A stretch of 64,000 nt of DNA from Paenibacillus alkaliterrae. Lineage in GTDB: Bacteria; Bacillota; Bacilli; Paenibacillales; Paenibacillaceae. The stretch covers positions 1 to 64,000 of the forward strand of contig NZ_JAKGAP010000003.1 in assembly GCF_021532375.1 (NCBI RefSeq), in the 5' to 3' direction. Each line of letters starts with the position of its first letter. Position 1 is the stretch's first letter. The position numbers and the translations under genes are program-made. This document shows positions 15,637-24,458 of the stretch, one piece after another. Under the pieces are notes generated by a model. That model worked only from the letters and a program-made list of their open reading frames with translations, was not told where the DNA came from and made no database searches.

Positions 15637-17418
15637 CTACAAATTAAGCTCAACCATGCTTTGGGCGCGGGAAGGATAGTCGGTAATGATGCCATCGATC
15701 TCGAATTTCAGCACTTCCTTCAAATTGCGCTCGCTATTGACCGTCCACACCCAGACCTCCCGGCCGTTTTTATGCGCTCGCTCAACAAGCTGCTCCGTCA
15801 GGATCACCTGCTCAATCGTATAGAAATCGACATCTAGAAGCGATAAATCCCCTAATGCGAAATAAAGAATTTGACCGATCCTGATATCGGGATTCAGCTG
15901 CCTGATTTGCCTCAGCGAAAGCTGGTCGAACGATTGAATGTAAACATCCTGTACCATATCGAATTGTTCAATCAGCGACACGACCTGCAGGACAAGCTCA
16001 TCGCCGGGTCCATATGGCTTAAGGTCTATGAGCAGCTTCGCTTTCCCTTGCGCTTCAGCCAGCACCTCGGCCAGCATCGGAATTCGCCGCGACTCGTCTG
16101 CAGCATCCTGCCGGTTGTCGATATTCAGCTTTGAAAGCTGGGCATAGGTAAGCTCGCTAACCCTCTTCGCAACCCCGGTCATCCGCCTGAGATCATAGTC
16201 ATGATGCAGCACGACGACGCCATCCTTCGTTAGCTGCACGTCAATTTCAACGGAATCAACCCCCTTATCTATCGCACTTTGAACGGCGCGGAGCGAGTTT
16301 TCCGGGGCCGCCTGCATATCGCCGCGATGAGCCGATACGAGCACGCTCCATTTGACATAAACCAAGCTGTCATTGGCCGCATAGCTTACAATTAGCGCTA
16401 ACGCCAAATATACCGCAATGGTCGACGCATAAATCATGCGCTTTCTCGTTCTTCCCTTCAGAAAAGCCGCCATACGCCGCTCGAGCGATCCCAGCAGCCT
16501 GCTTCGGTACAAGGGCAGCTTATCAAGCGGCATGACGCCTTGACTGCGGCTGAAATTATAAAATAACCGGGTCAGCAAGATGATATTGACCGGCACAAGA
16601 AGCAGCGTAAACATATACGTGAGCACGGTCGATAACGTCAGCGAATAATGATCCGATATCGCTTTAAGCACATTCATGTTCAGCCATGAGGGCAAATACG
16701 AGATCGAGGAGATCATGATAAAGCCAAGCATAAATATGAGCGCATTAAGCAGAAATAAGTTTACGAACAGCTTGAAGCGTTTGCCCTTTGTCAGGGCCAG
16801 GCTGCTTCTGACCGCCAGGAGAATGGATTTTCCTTCAAGCATAATGAAATGCAGTACGAATATCCATCGCAGTATCGTATAAACGGCTGCTATAAAGAGG
16901 AGCGCATATATGGCAAGCCGTATGTCAGAAGTGTTTAGAATCCGGCTGTTAACGAAAATCGGCACATTAAATAATCCGTAAAACCAAGACGATATGGGAG
17001 AATCGATAAACGGCACGAGAAACAAGAGGAAAAATAACAGCTGGATAATCCCGAACCCAAACAGCTTAGGCGTTTGGCGGAGCGTCGTCAGCACCGCATC
17101 CGCGATTAACACATTTTTGCCGAAATAATGCTGCTGAGCGATCGTGATGATAACGCCGAATTCGATAAAAAGCACAAATACCGCTATCAGGCAGATTGCG
17201 ATAAGTCCAAATACGCCCGTATAGCTGAGCCCTACTTCATAGACCTCGCCGTTTAGCAGGGAGCCTGATCCCACCACGCGAATAATTCGGTTCAATATAA
17301 AGGTGAGTATTGGAATGATGGCGAAGCTCGTTAGAATCATGAACAAATATTCGAACAACAGATGTTTTTTATAGGTTGCGCGAAAGTCTTGCATGCTTTT
17401 CCAAAATAGCTGAAGCAT
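15637..17418 (-). CDS. Glycerophosphodiester phosphodiesterase with N-terminal membrane domain
   Basis: A 593-residue two-domain protein. Residues about 1-345 contain eight or so hydrophobic segments of the GDPD membrane-domain type (PF10110). Residues about 358-590 are a GDPD TIM barrel with the catalytic pair in SAHRGD (His364) and LHHDYD (His405), metal ligands Glu391 and Asp393 in EIDVQLTKDG, and DLKPYG later. The enzyme hydrolyses glycerophosphodiesters to glycerol-3-phosphate; membrane-domain members may act on lipoteichoic acid or glycolipid-derived diesters. It is the first gene of a run with the SGNH esterase and the ABC pair. Confidence 0.92.
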   Translation of the reverse strand: MLQLFWKSMQDFRATYKKHLLFEYLFMILTSFAIIPILTFILNRIIRVVGSGSLLNGEVYEVGLSYTGVFGLIAICLIAVFVLFIEFGVIITIAQQHYFGKNVLIADAVLTTLRQTPKLFGFGIIQLLFFLLFLVPFIDSPISSWFYGLFNVPIFVNSRILNTSDIRLAIYALLFIAAVYTILRWIFVLHFIMLEGKSILLAVRSSLALTKGKRFKLFVNLFLLNALIFMLGFIMISSISYLPSWLNMNVLKAISDHYSLTLSTVLTYMFTLLLVPVNIILLTRLFYNFSRSQGVMPLDKLPLYRSRLLGSLERRMAAFLKGRTRKRMIYASTIAVYLALALIVSYAANDSLVYVKWSVLVSAHRGDMQAAPENSLRAVQSAIDKGVDSVEIDVQLTKDGVVVLHHDYDLRRMTGVAKRVSELTYAQLSKLNIDNRQDAADESRRIPMLAEVLAEAQGKAKLLIDLKPYGPGDELVLQVVSLIEQFDMVQDVYIQSFDQLSLRQIRQLNPDIRIGQILYFALGDLSLLDVDFYTIEQVILTEQLVERAHKNGREVWVWTVNSERNLKEVLKFEIDGIITDYPSRAQSMVELNL

Positions 17419-17543
17419 AACCGTTCATCCTATTCTTCAACATGATTATGAGCGTAGAGGATGGCTCAAAGCAGCTTGCCATTTTCCCCTCTCTGTCATT
17501 ATACTCATCATCCTCCCCTGGAGTCGAATTCTCGACATAGAAA

Positions 17544-17582
17544 AAAGCACCGGCGCATCATTACGAAGCTCGCCGGTGCTTT
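17544..17582 (-). terminator. Rho-independent terminator of the PL11 gene
   Basis: AAAGCACCGGCG at 17544-17555 pairs perfectly with CGCCGGTGCTTT at 17571-17582. On the minus strand it is followed by TTTTTT and starts five bases after the lyase stop. Confidence 0.85.
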
Positions 17583-17587
17583 CCTGA

Positions 17588-20500
17588 TTATCTCAACTGA
17601 AACAGCCTATCTATAATTACCGCTGCCTGCGCTCTGCTTGCTTGGCCTTTCGGCGCGAAGCGCCCTTCTCCGACGCCTTGAATGATGCCGCCGGCTTTCA
17701 TCGCCTCAATCGCTTCCATGGCGTAACCATCGATCATCGCTTTGTCAGTGAATTCGGCTGCGCCTGTCGTTCCATCCAGTCCCAGCCGAAGCTGCGAGGC
17801 TGCGCGATAGGCCATTACCGCCATATCCTGACGCGTTATCTCATCTTTTACACCAAAGCTGCCGTCCATTTTTCCTTGCACGATGCCCAGCTTTTGCGCT
17901 GCCGCAACGGAGCTGTAATACCAGCTTCCTTCCTTCACGTCACTAAGCGTGCTCGCTGCTTCTTCATCTGCCAGATCAAAAGCATGCATGAGCATTTTCA
18001 AAAATTCCGCTCTCGAAACATTCAGATTCGGTTCGAATGCCCCGTTTCCAACTCCATCGATAACGCCTCTTGCCGCGAGCGATTCAATACTGTCCTTCGC
18101 CCAGCTTACGTGTGCGATATCGGTAAAGCTGATATCGACATACGCTGTAGCATATTTGCTGAAATGATCCGGCTTGAATTCTGCTTTACCCGTTGACGGG
18201 TTATACGTTCCGTCCTTCACGATGTGCAGGCTGCCGTTATCATCCATGAAATAAATAACGATAAGGTTTGGATTTTCGCCAGCCTTCAGGGTATAGTCGA
18301 GCTCCACCTTCACGCCTCCACCGAAGCTGCCTACCTTCTTGCCGTCAACCGTAAGGTTGAAATCATATACGGCATGATCCCCGAGCTTCTCCTTCGTTTG
18401 CTCAGGCAATGAAGCGACATCGACCTGACTTACTGATAGCTCCACCTTTGCGGATGTGCTGCTTAGGTTAGACGCAAGCAAAGCTTTGTCTATCGAAACC
18501 GTCGCCAGTCCGGTACGAACCTCAACCGAATCGATCGCTTCTTCTGCAGCCGTTAATAGCGATTGTGCAGGCAGCGATACTTGAACGGATTTCGCAGCCT
18601 GATTGGAAACAACCTCGATAATGACCTTCTTGTTCGCTGCCGATTCCACAGCCTTCGTTATGTCTGCCGCTTTAAAATCAGCCAGCGCTTTGCCATTCGC
18701 ATCCGCGACAACCGATTGCTTCAAACTGCCGTTCTCGACAACCGTTGTCGTCTGCGGCGGGATATAGCCGACGGAACCCTCCGTGGCCACCGGCTTATCT
18801 ATCGCGTTCGCGCGAATATTAGGTTGTTCCGGCGCCGTCATTCCCGTTCCGAGGAAAAAGCTCGTATGCGGCGGCTGATTGTAGGCCGTATTTTGCCATG
18901 CGATGCCGAGTCGGTAGACCGGATCATGCATAAGCGTATGAATGCGGTGCTCGGTAATGTCGGTTGTCGTATAAATTCTGAGCGCGCTGCTGTCCTCCGT
19001 ACGGAGGATGACCTCTTCCCTCCAGTCGCCCAGCAGATCCGCCTGAAGAACCGGATTTCCTTTTGTATCATTGTTGGAATAGGTGCCTTCAAATCTCTCG
19101 AGCGGTATCAGCGTGTTGTTCACATAATCCCATTTGTCGATTTTCGGAGTTCCTACTCGCGTTGGATCGCCATGCCATTCATGATCCAGCAGCTCGCGGC
19201 TAAGATCGCCATCCCACCAGATCGCGAAGTTCGAGCTCGGAATTTGATTCGAAATTTTCTTGCCTTGCGCGGAGAACAAGCCGCCGGTTGCACTATTCCA
19301 TGCGCCGTCGATCGACCACACCTCCGCTCCCTCGTATCTAGGGTCTATATCGGCCGACAGGCCTCTGCCCGTATCGATTCCGGTCTGCATTTGCCCCCAA
19401 ATGACTCTTCCGGTCCGCGCATCCTTCACATTCGACGAATATTTTACGGACGTGTTTTCCTGTACAGCAAACAGCTCAAGACCTAAACGATTAGGGTCCA
19501 AATCGCCCAAATGCATCGCATCTCCATGACCGAGACGCGAATTCCATAATCCCGTACCGTCATCATCAATCGCAGCAGGGCCCGTTATGATTTCATCACG
19601 TCCATCATTGTCGACATCCGCGACGCTTAGCTGATGATTTCCTTGTCCTGCGTAGCTTTCGTTGCCTGCCGTATTCGAATCGAACGTCCAAAGCTTCGTC
19701 AGCTTGCCGTCTCTAAAGTTGTAGGCTACAAGCACCATCCTTGTGTAGTAGCCGCGCAGCATAATGACGCTGGGCGTTTCGCCGTCCAAATAAGCGATAG
19801 CAGCTAGGAAACGGTCAACGCGGTTGCCGTAATTGTCACCCCAGTCCGCAACATTTCCGCGTTCCGGCTCATATGCTTCAGTTGCGAGCACTTTGCCTGT
19901 TGTTCCTTCGAAGACCGAAAGGAATTCAGGTCCGGTCAATACATAACCGCCCGCATTACGATGATCCGCAGCCGCATCGCCGATCACAGTGCCTTCGCCA
20001 TCAATCGTGCCATCTGCTGTACGGAAGGTTACCTCCGCCTTGCCGTCGCCGTCCAGGTCATACACCATCACATTGAGGTAATGGGCTCCGGCACGAATAT
20101 TTTTGCCCAGGTCAATGCGCCATAGCCGTGTCCCGTCTAACTTGTAGGCATCCACAAAGGTATTGCCCGTATAGCCGCTATGCGCATTGTCCTTGGAATT
20201 GGTAGGATCCCATTTCAATATGATTTCGTATTGACCGTCGCCATCAAGATCGGCTACAGAAGCATCGTTTGCGCGATAGCTGTATGCTTGTCCGCTAACG
20301 GTTACGCCATCCGCCGGCTTTTGAATCGGAACGTGCAAGTAATTCATATCCCAGACCTCGGCAAATTCCGATTGGCGCTGTTCAACTCCGTCTAGGACTG
20401 TTCTAACGAAATAAGTAGAATCGGCCGTCCCTCCCTCATCCGCATAGTTCGTGCTGCCCGTAATCGGGCTTGCGTTTACCTTCGCTCCATCCCGGTAAAG

Positions 20501-21892
20501 GTTAAAGGCAATAGAAGCAGGATCGGTGCCAAGCAAACGCCAGCCGACATAGACATGACCCTCTTCCTTAACGGCAACGATGCCCCGATCCAAATTTTCC
20601 ATTTGCCTTGCAGGAAACCGCACAGGCGTTTCGCTGATCTCCACGCCGCTTGACTCCATCACTTCCTCGCCTTCGTAAGCGAATGCGCCTTTTACGATAA
20701 AGTCATACGCCATCCCGTTTGTAAGACCCGATATCGTCGAGATATATTTCCCCTTCGGCACGGTGTCTGCCAATACGAAAGAGCCCTCTTCATTTTTCAT
20801 ATAAATACGGGCTTCCCGATAGTCAGGATCTTTCGGTTCCTCCCAACCGAGCAGCACTTTGCCGTCTCTGGCTTCCGTTGCTGCATAATTGACGTTCGGC
20901 GCTTTCTCCAGTCTATTTACCGTGACCGTATAGGTTCGATTAATATCCGTGTACTCGCCGGAGGTTACCGAAGTACTAATCGTTGTCGTATTGCCTGTTA
21001 ACGCGACCGTTGCCGCGTTTCCATTCTCTACGCCCATCTCTCCTACCTTCACCGCAACTCCGCCGGGATTGCTGGCAATAGGCGCAACTGTCAGCTTCTC
21101 AACTGAATAAGGAACATCCATCGTGTAATTATTTACCTTCGGATCGAACGGAGGTACGATCTCCGGGCTATATTTTCCAGCTTGCAGCGCAAGGCTCGTA
21201 AGCGCCAGATCGAGCGCTTTTACACTGACATTCGTCAATTTAAACTTGCCGCCGCCCGCGTTCACGAAAAATCCGAAGCTGCTGATTTTATCCCGCGCGC
21301 TATAGAAAGCATCCGGCCATTCGACCGTATCATTCGTCGTCAAATCCGTAATCGTCGTCTTATATGTTTTTTGCGGCGCATTGAACACCATCTTGAAGCG
21401 ATACCAGTGAGCCGTATCGTAGCTGATCTGCTTGTCCGAATTATGGCGCTTAATAACGCCCCCATCAAGCTGATAGCGCAGGACGGCGGCGCTTGTCGCA
21501 TTGATATTGCCATCCATCACCCACAATGTTCCGCCCTTGCTTGTCGGAATGTTCACATCGAATTCGATGATAACGCCTCCGTTTTGTGCGGCGAACCGTT
21601 GGCCGAAATAAGAGGACCCCGTCAGGTCGTGGGTTATTTCCGCATATGTCAAACCCGTCGCTGTATCCTTGATGACTTGGATATCGGGGGCAGTTCCGAG
21701 CGTTGACCATTTATTTCCGCTTCCTGCCGTAAGCTTTCCTTCGGCATAAGTGCTAAAGTCATCCGATACAAGTACCGCATCCGCAGCATGCGCCGGCATT
21801 ACGTTTAGCGGCATCAAAAGCGACATGACTAACATACAGCTTAAAAACTTCGATAAGAGCCGTTTACCATTCTGCTTGCTTCGAGTCTGCAT
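17588..21892 (-). CDS. Secreted rhamnogalacturonan lyase (PL11) with SLH domains
   Basis: This 1434-residue extracellular enzyme cleaves the rhamnogalacturonan I backbone of pectin. In order: signal peptide (about 1-36, ending MPAHAADA); a beta-sandwich binding-type domain (about 37-230, beginning DDFSTYAEG); a cadherin-like sandwich (about 230-325); a fibronectin type III domain (about 330-430); the PL11 catalytic propeller (about 435-1065) with repeated Ca-binding VADLDGDGQ, VYDLDGDGK and VADVDNDGR loops; a linker domain; and three SLH domains (about 1250-1434: FTDIAHVSWAKDSIE, LSDVKEGSWYYSSV, FTDKAMIDGYAMEAI). The SLH domains anchor it to the cell-wall surface. ATG 21892 follows GGGAGG; 39 upstream codons are rejected. 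YesW/YesX of Bacillus are the same family but lack the SLH and accessory domains. Confidence 0.95.
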   Translation of the reverse strand: MQTRSKQNGKRLLSKFLSCMLVMSLLMPLNVMPAHAADAVLVSDDFSTYAEGKLTAGSGNKWSTLGTAPDIQVIKDTATGLTYAEITHDLTGSSYFGQRFAAQNGGVIIEFDVNIPTSKGGTLWVMDGNINATSAAVLRYQLDGGVIKRHNSDKQISYDTAHWYRFKMVFNAPQKTYKTTITDLTTNDTVEWPDAFYSARDKISSFGFFVNAGGGKFKLTNVSVKALDLALTSLALQAGKYSPEIVPPFDPKVNNYTMDVPYSVEKLTVAPIASNPGGVAVKVGEMGVENGNAATVALTGNTTTISTSVTSGEYTDINRTYTVTVNRLEKAPNVNYAATEARDGKVLLGWEEPKDPDYREARIYMKNEEGSFVLADTVPKGKYISTISGLTNGMAYDFIVKGAFAYEGEEVMESSGVEISETPVRFPARQMENLDRGIVAVKEEGHVYVGWRLLGTDPASIAFNLYRDGAKVNASPITGSTNYADEGGTADSTYFVRTVLDGVEQRQSEFAEVWDMNYLHVPIQKPADGVTVSGQAYSYRANDASVADLDGDGQYEIILKWDPTNSKDNAHSGYTGNTFVDAYKLDGTRLWRIDLGKNIRAGAHYLNVMVYDLDGDGKAEVTFRTADGTIDGEGTVIGDAAADHRNAGGYVLTGPEFLSVFEGTTGKVLATEAYEPERGNVADWGDNYGNRVDRFLAAIAYLDGETPSVIMLRGYYTRMVLVAYNFRDGKLTKLWTFDSNTAGNESYAGQGNHQLSVADVDNDGRDEIITGPAAIDDDGTGLWNSRLGHGDAMHLGDLDPNRLGLELFAVQENTSVKYSSNVKDARTGRVIWGQMQTGIDTGRGLSADIDPRYEGAEVWSIDGAWNSATGGLFSAQGKKISNQIPSSNFAIWWDGDLSRELLDHEWHGDPTRVGTPKIDKWDYVNNTLIPLERFEGTYSNNDTKGNPVLQADLLGDWREEVILRTEDSSALRIYTTTDITEHRIHTLMHDPVYRLGIAWQNTAYNQPPHTSFFLGTGMTAPEQPNIRANAIDKPVATEGSVGYIPPQTTTVVENGSLKQSVVADANGKALADFKAADITKAVESAANKKVIIEVVSNQAAKSVQVSLPAQSLLTAAEEAIDSVEVRTGLATVSIDKALLASNLSSTSAKVELSVSQVDVASLPEQTKEKLGDHAVYDFNLTVDGKKVGSFGGGVKVELDYTLKAGENPNLIVIYFMDDNGSLHIVKDGTYNPSTGKAEFKPDHFSKYATAYVDISFTDIAHVSWAKDSIESLAARGVIDGVGNGAFEPNLNVSRAEFLKMLMHAFDLADEEAASTLSDVKEGSWYYSSVAAAQKLGIVQGKMDGSFGVKDEITRQDMAVMAYRAASQLRLGLDGTTGAAEFTDKAMIDGYAMEAIEAMKAGGIIQGVGEGRFAPKGQASRAQAAVIIDRLFQLR

Positions 21893-21987
21893 TTCTTCAT
21901 TAACCTCCCAAAAAATCTGATTGTGAACATTCCTTCTCAAATCCGGTTGGTTCCCTCTTCCCTTTTCCCTCGGCCTCCTTTCACCGA

Positions 21988-22010
21988 ATTGAAAGCGATA
22001 CCATTTCAAT
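21988..22010. promoter_or_regulatory. Palindrome overlapping a cre-like site upstream of the PL11 gene
   Basis: ATTGAAA (21988-21994) and TTTCAAT (22004-22010) form an inverted repeat. Within it TGAAAGCGATACCA (21990-22003) matches the CcpA box with one mismatch. Located about 100 bases before the lyase start, it could carry catabolite repression or bind another regulator. Confidence 0.45.
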
Positions 22011-22111
22011 TATATGGATATTTGTCCAAGACTCCATTTAAAAACCAGATATAAATGATTAAAAACTAGACTATTTTCGGTTTTATAACGCCGCATGCGA
22101 GCTTAAAGCAC

Positions 22112-22140
22112 AAAAAGCTCCGACCGCAAAGGGTCAGAGC
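22112..22140 (-). terminator. Terminator of the beta-helix gene
   Basis: GCTCCGACC (22117-22125) pairs with GGTCAGAGC (22132-22140) through one G-T. On the minus strand CTTTTTG follows. It lies 16 bases after the stop at 22156. Confidence 0.75.
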
Positions 22141-22155
22141 CTTATTTTGACTAGC

Positions 22156-24291
22156 TTATTTTAACGTATTGTTGCTGACGGCATCGTTGCTCTTCAGAGA
22201 CAGCTTAGCCTTGTGCAGCGTGTTATTCTCTATCGTGTAAGGGGGCGCGCCGATTCCTGCATTTATAGTAGAGATGCCGATGGCGGCGTTATTGGAGGTA
22301 ATGGTATTCCCGCGAATAATCGCCTTCAAAATATCATGCTTCTCCTTTCGTTTCCAGTAATCGTTTATTCTAATTAATTCAAGACTCGTATTCGTCAGCT
22401 TGCCCGCGTTTATCGTATTGTTCTCCAGCAAGACGCTCTTCGCGGCTTGAATGCTGATGGCCTGCGTGTTGCCCAGCACTTCGAAGGTCGAATTTTTGAT
22501 CGTGAGATCGAGCTTCGGATGCTCGCCTACGAAATTCGCGATTAGCGTCGAGGCGGATTTAAAGGAACAGCCGTCAAAAACGTATTTACCTGCGGAAGCG
22601 GCATGAATGATGCCGAACTTGCCTCCCTCCGCTCCCTCGAACACGCAATTATTGTAGGTGCCCGGCGGAAGCGACAAGCCGTAAGTCGTGTTAAAGCCGA
22701 TAACCTTCAGGTTGTCGAAAATGCTGCCCTCGGCCGAGATGCCCGAGAAGGAGCGCAAGGTCGATAGCCCGTTAATCGTCAAATTTTTAATATGAACCGG
22801 CTTTCCCGCCAAGGAAAGGCCGGAATTGCTTATTTTATTGTTCTTGATCGTAACGTTCGAGACGGCAATGCCGAACGGCACCTTGGAGTTTACGGCAAAT
22901 AAGGAATCCGTGAATTCCATGCCGTCAATAGTAATATTGGGACCTTCCAAGGTCGTAAAGGAATCATTCATCTTGTTATTCAAGAAATCAACGTCATGAT
23001 AAGCGATAATTCTTGTTCCGTCAAAATGATTATTTTTGATCAGCGCTCCCTTGAACGGTTCGGACACTGCAAGGCCGATGACTCCTTTCGAAGCCAAATG
23101 ATTATCCTCGACGGTCGCATCTCTGCCATCGTAGAGAATGACGTCATACGAGGCGTTATTATAAAACTTGTTGCCCTTGATCGTAATATTGCTGTTTCGA
23201 TGGCCGTTCTCTCCGAAGCCGCCCTCCACATCAATGCCGGACTGCGGCATCGTGCCCTTCATATCATGAAACGAGCTGCCCGTAATCCATACGTTATCGG
23301 CGCCGCCAACCGTAATGCCTTGTCTGCGGTTAAACGCGAACTCCGAATTTTTGATCACGACGTCCTGCGTTACGACCCGATTCCAAAATTCCACGTACGC
23401 GCCCTTCGTCGCGGATTGATTGAACACGAGATGAAACTTCGCCGCTCCCTCCGGGATGGTGAAGATATCGCGCACTCTTTTGCCTGCCATCTTTTGGAGG
23501 AAGGTTCCATTCGCCTTATAGAAATAAATGTCGAAGCCCGCAGGCAGCTTTATCGGATTCGACAGCTCGAATTCGCGCTCGCTTTTGAAAATCGCATTTG
23601 TGAAGGTAAGCGGATTCTTCGTACGAATTTTTTTCGCATTCGCGACTTTTTTTCCTTTGCCGTCGAATTCTCCCTGCTCGAAATGATTCGCATACAAATC
23701 CTGAACCATCGTTCCATGACCGCCGAGCACAAGGCCGTCACCCGTAAAATGGGTAGCCTTGACACCGTCAATGGTCAAATTAACCGCGCCCTCCGTCGCG
23801 ATGCCATAGCCGCTTTCATGGGTTCCGGCCGAGAACTGATGGTCCTTTTTCGAATAATCATGCTTATCCTTATCCCCTTTATAGACGCCGCCCTTCAGCG
23901 TAACGTTGTTGACGCCGTAGCCGATATACATCAGCTGATAATGCTCTTTGCCGTTCGTCTCCTTCTGAAGCACGGCATTCTTCGGCAGTTCAAAGGTCAT
24001 GTTGCTAACCATGTTAATGCGGCTGTTTTTGTCAATCAAATATGTGCCGGCCGGCAGCGAGGTTACGGTTTTGCCATTTTTGCCGGCCCATTTCAGCGCA
24101 TTGTTTATTCCTTTTGTCGTTTCCACGGGACGCGTGCCGTCATTACGAATGCCAAAGCGCGACAGCTCGATTTCATACTTCTTCTGAACCGCCGAAGTGG
24201 ATGTGCTGGTAGGAACGACAGCCGATGAATTGGACCAAACTCCCGGCACCGACAGCTGTGCCGCAAGCAGTAAGACTAGTAATAATTTCAT
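22156..24291 (-). CDS. Secreted right-handed parallel beta-helix protein
   Basis: A 711-residue exported protein with an N-terminal signal peptide (MKLLLVLLLAAQLSVPGVWS). A pectate-lyase-superfamily entry segment (FGIRNDGTRPVETTKGINNALKWAG, about 46-72) is followed by many beta-helix rungs of the form NVTIKNNKISN, NITIKGNKFYNN and VLLENNTINAG. A sandwich insert near residues 225-295 (IYFYKANGTFLQKMAGK) may bind carbohydrate. The fold is that of polysaccharide lyases and GH28/GH55-like enzymes, but catalytic residues cannot be assigned. Position next to the PL11 lyase suggests pectin or other plant polysaccharide as target. A terminator follows; the AGAG before ATG 24291 is a weak ribosome site. 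Confidence 0.85.
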   Translation of the reverse strand: MKLLLVLLLAAQLSVPGVWSNSSAVVPTSTSTSAVQKKYEIELSRFGIRNDGTRPVETTKGINNALKWAGKNGKTVTSLPAGTYLIDKNSRINMVSNMTFELPKNAVLQKETNGKEHYQLMYIGYGVNNVTLKGGVYKGDKDKHDYSKKDHQFSAGTHESGYGIATEGAVNLTIDGVKATHFTGDGLVLGGHGTMVQDLYANHFEQGEFDGKGKKVANAKKIRTKNPLTFTNAIFKSEREFELSNPIKLPAGFDIYFYKANGTFLQKMAGKRVRDIFTIPEGAAKFHLVFNQSATKGAYVEFWNRVVTQDVVIKNSEFAFNRRQGITVGGADNVWITGSSFHDMKGTMPQSGIDVEGGFGENGHRNSNITIKGNKFYNNASYDVILYDGRDATVEDNHLASKGVIGLAVSEPFKGALIKNNHFDGTRIIAYHDVDFLNNKMNDSFTTLEGPNITIDGMEFTDSLFAVNSKVPFGIAVSNVTIKNNKISNSGLSLAGKPVHIKNLTINGLSTLRSFSGISAEGSIFDNLKVIGFNTTYGLSLPPGTYNNCVFEGAEGGKFGIIHAASAGKYVFDGCSFKSASTLIANFVGEHPKLDLTIKNSTFEVLGNTQAISIQAAKSVLLENNTINAGKLTNTSLELIRINDYWKRKEKHDILKAIIRGNTITSNNAAIGISTINAGIGAPPYTIENNTLHKAKLSLKSNDAVSNNTLK

Positions 24292-24458
24292 AAGATTCTC
24301 TTTTACCTCCGATTTCTGTCATAACTAAAAGATTCTATTTATGGACAAACGCTCCACATAGACCTCTTCACTATAACATCTCGGAAATTCTTTATAAAGA
24401 ACATCGCAATCAATTACGTTCGTTTTTCGAAAAATGATTCTTTGCTCCTACTTCGCAG

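Noticed and set aside
18563-19486. 307-codon frame antisense to the PL11 gene
   Set aside because: Shadow of a strongly coding gene with no ribosome site and an Arg-rich composition.
22996-24228. 410-codon frame antisense to the beta-helix gene
   Set aside because: Shadow frame; the minus-strand product has a signal peptide and clear beta-helix repeats.
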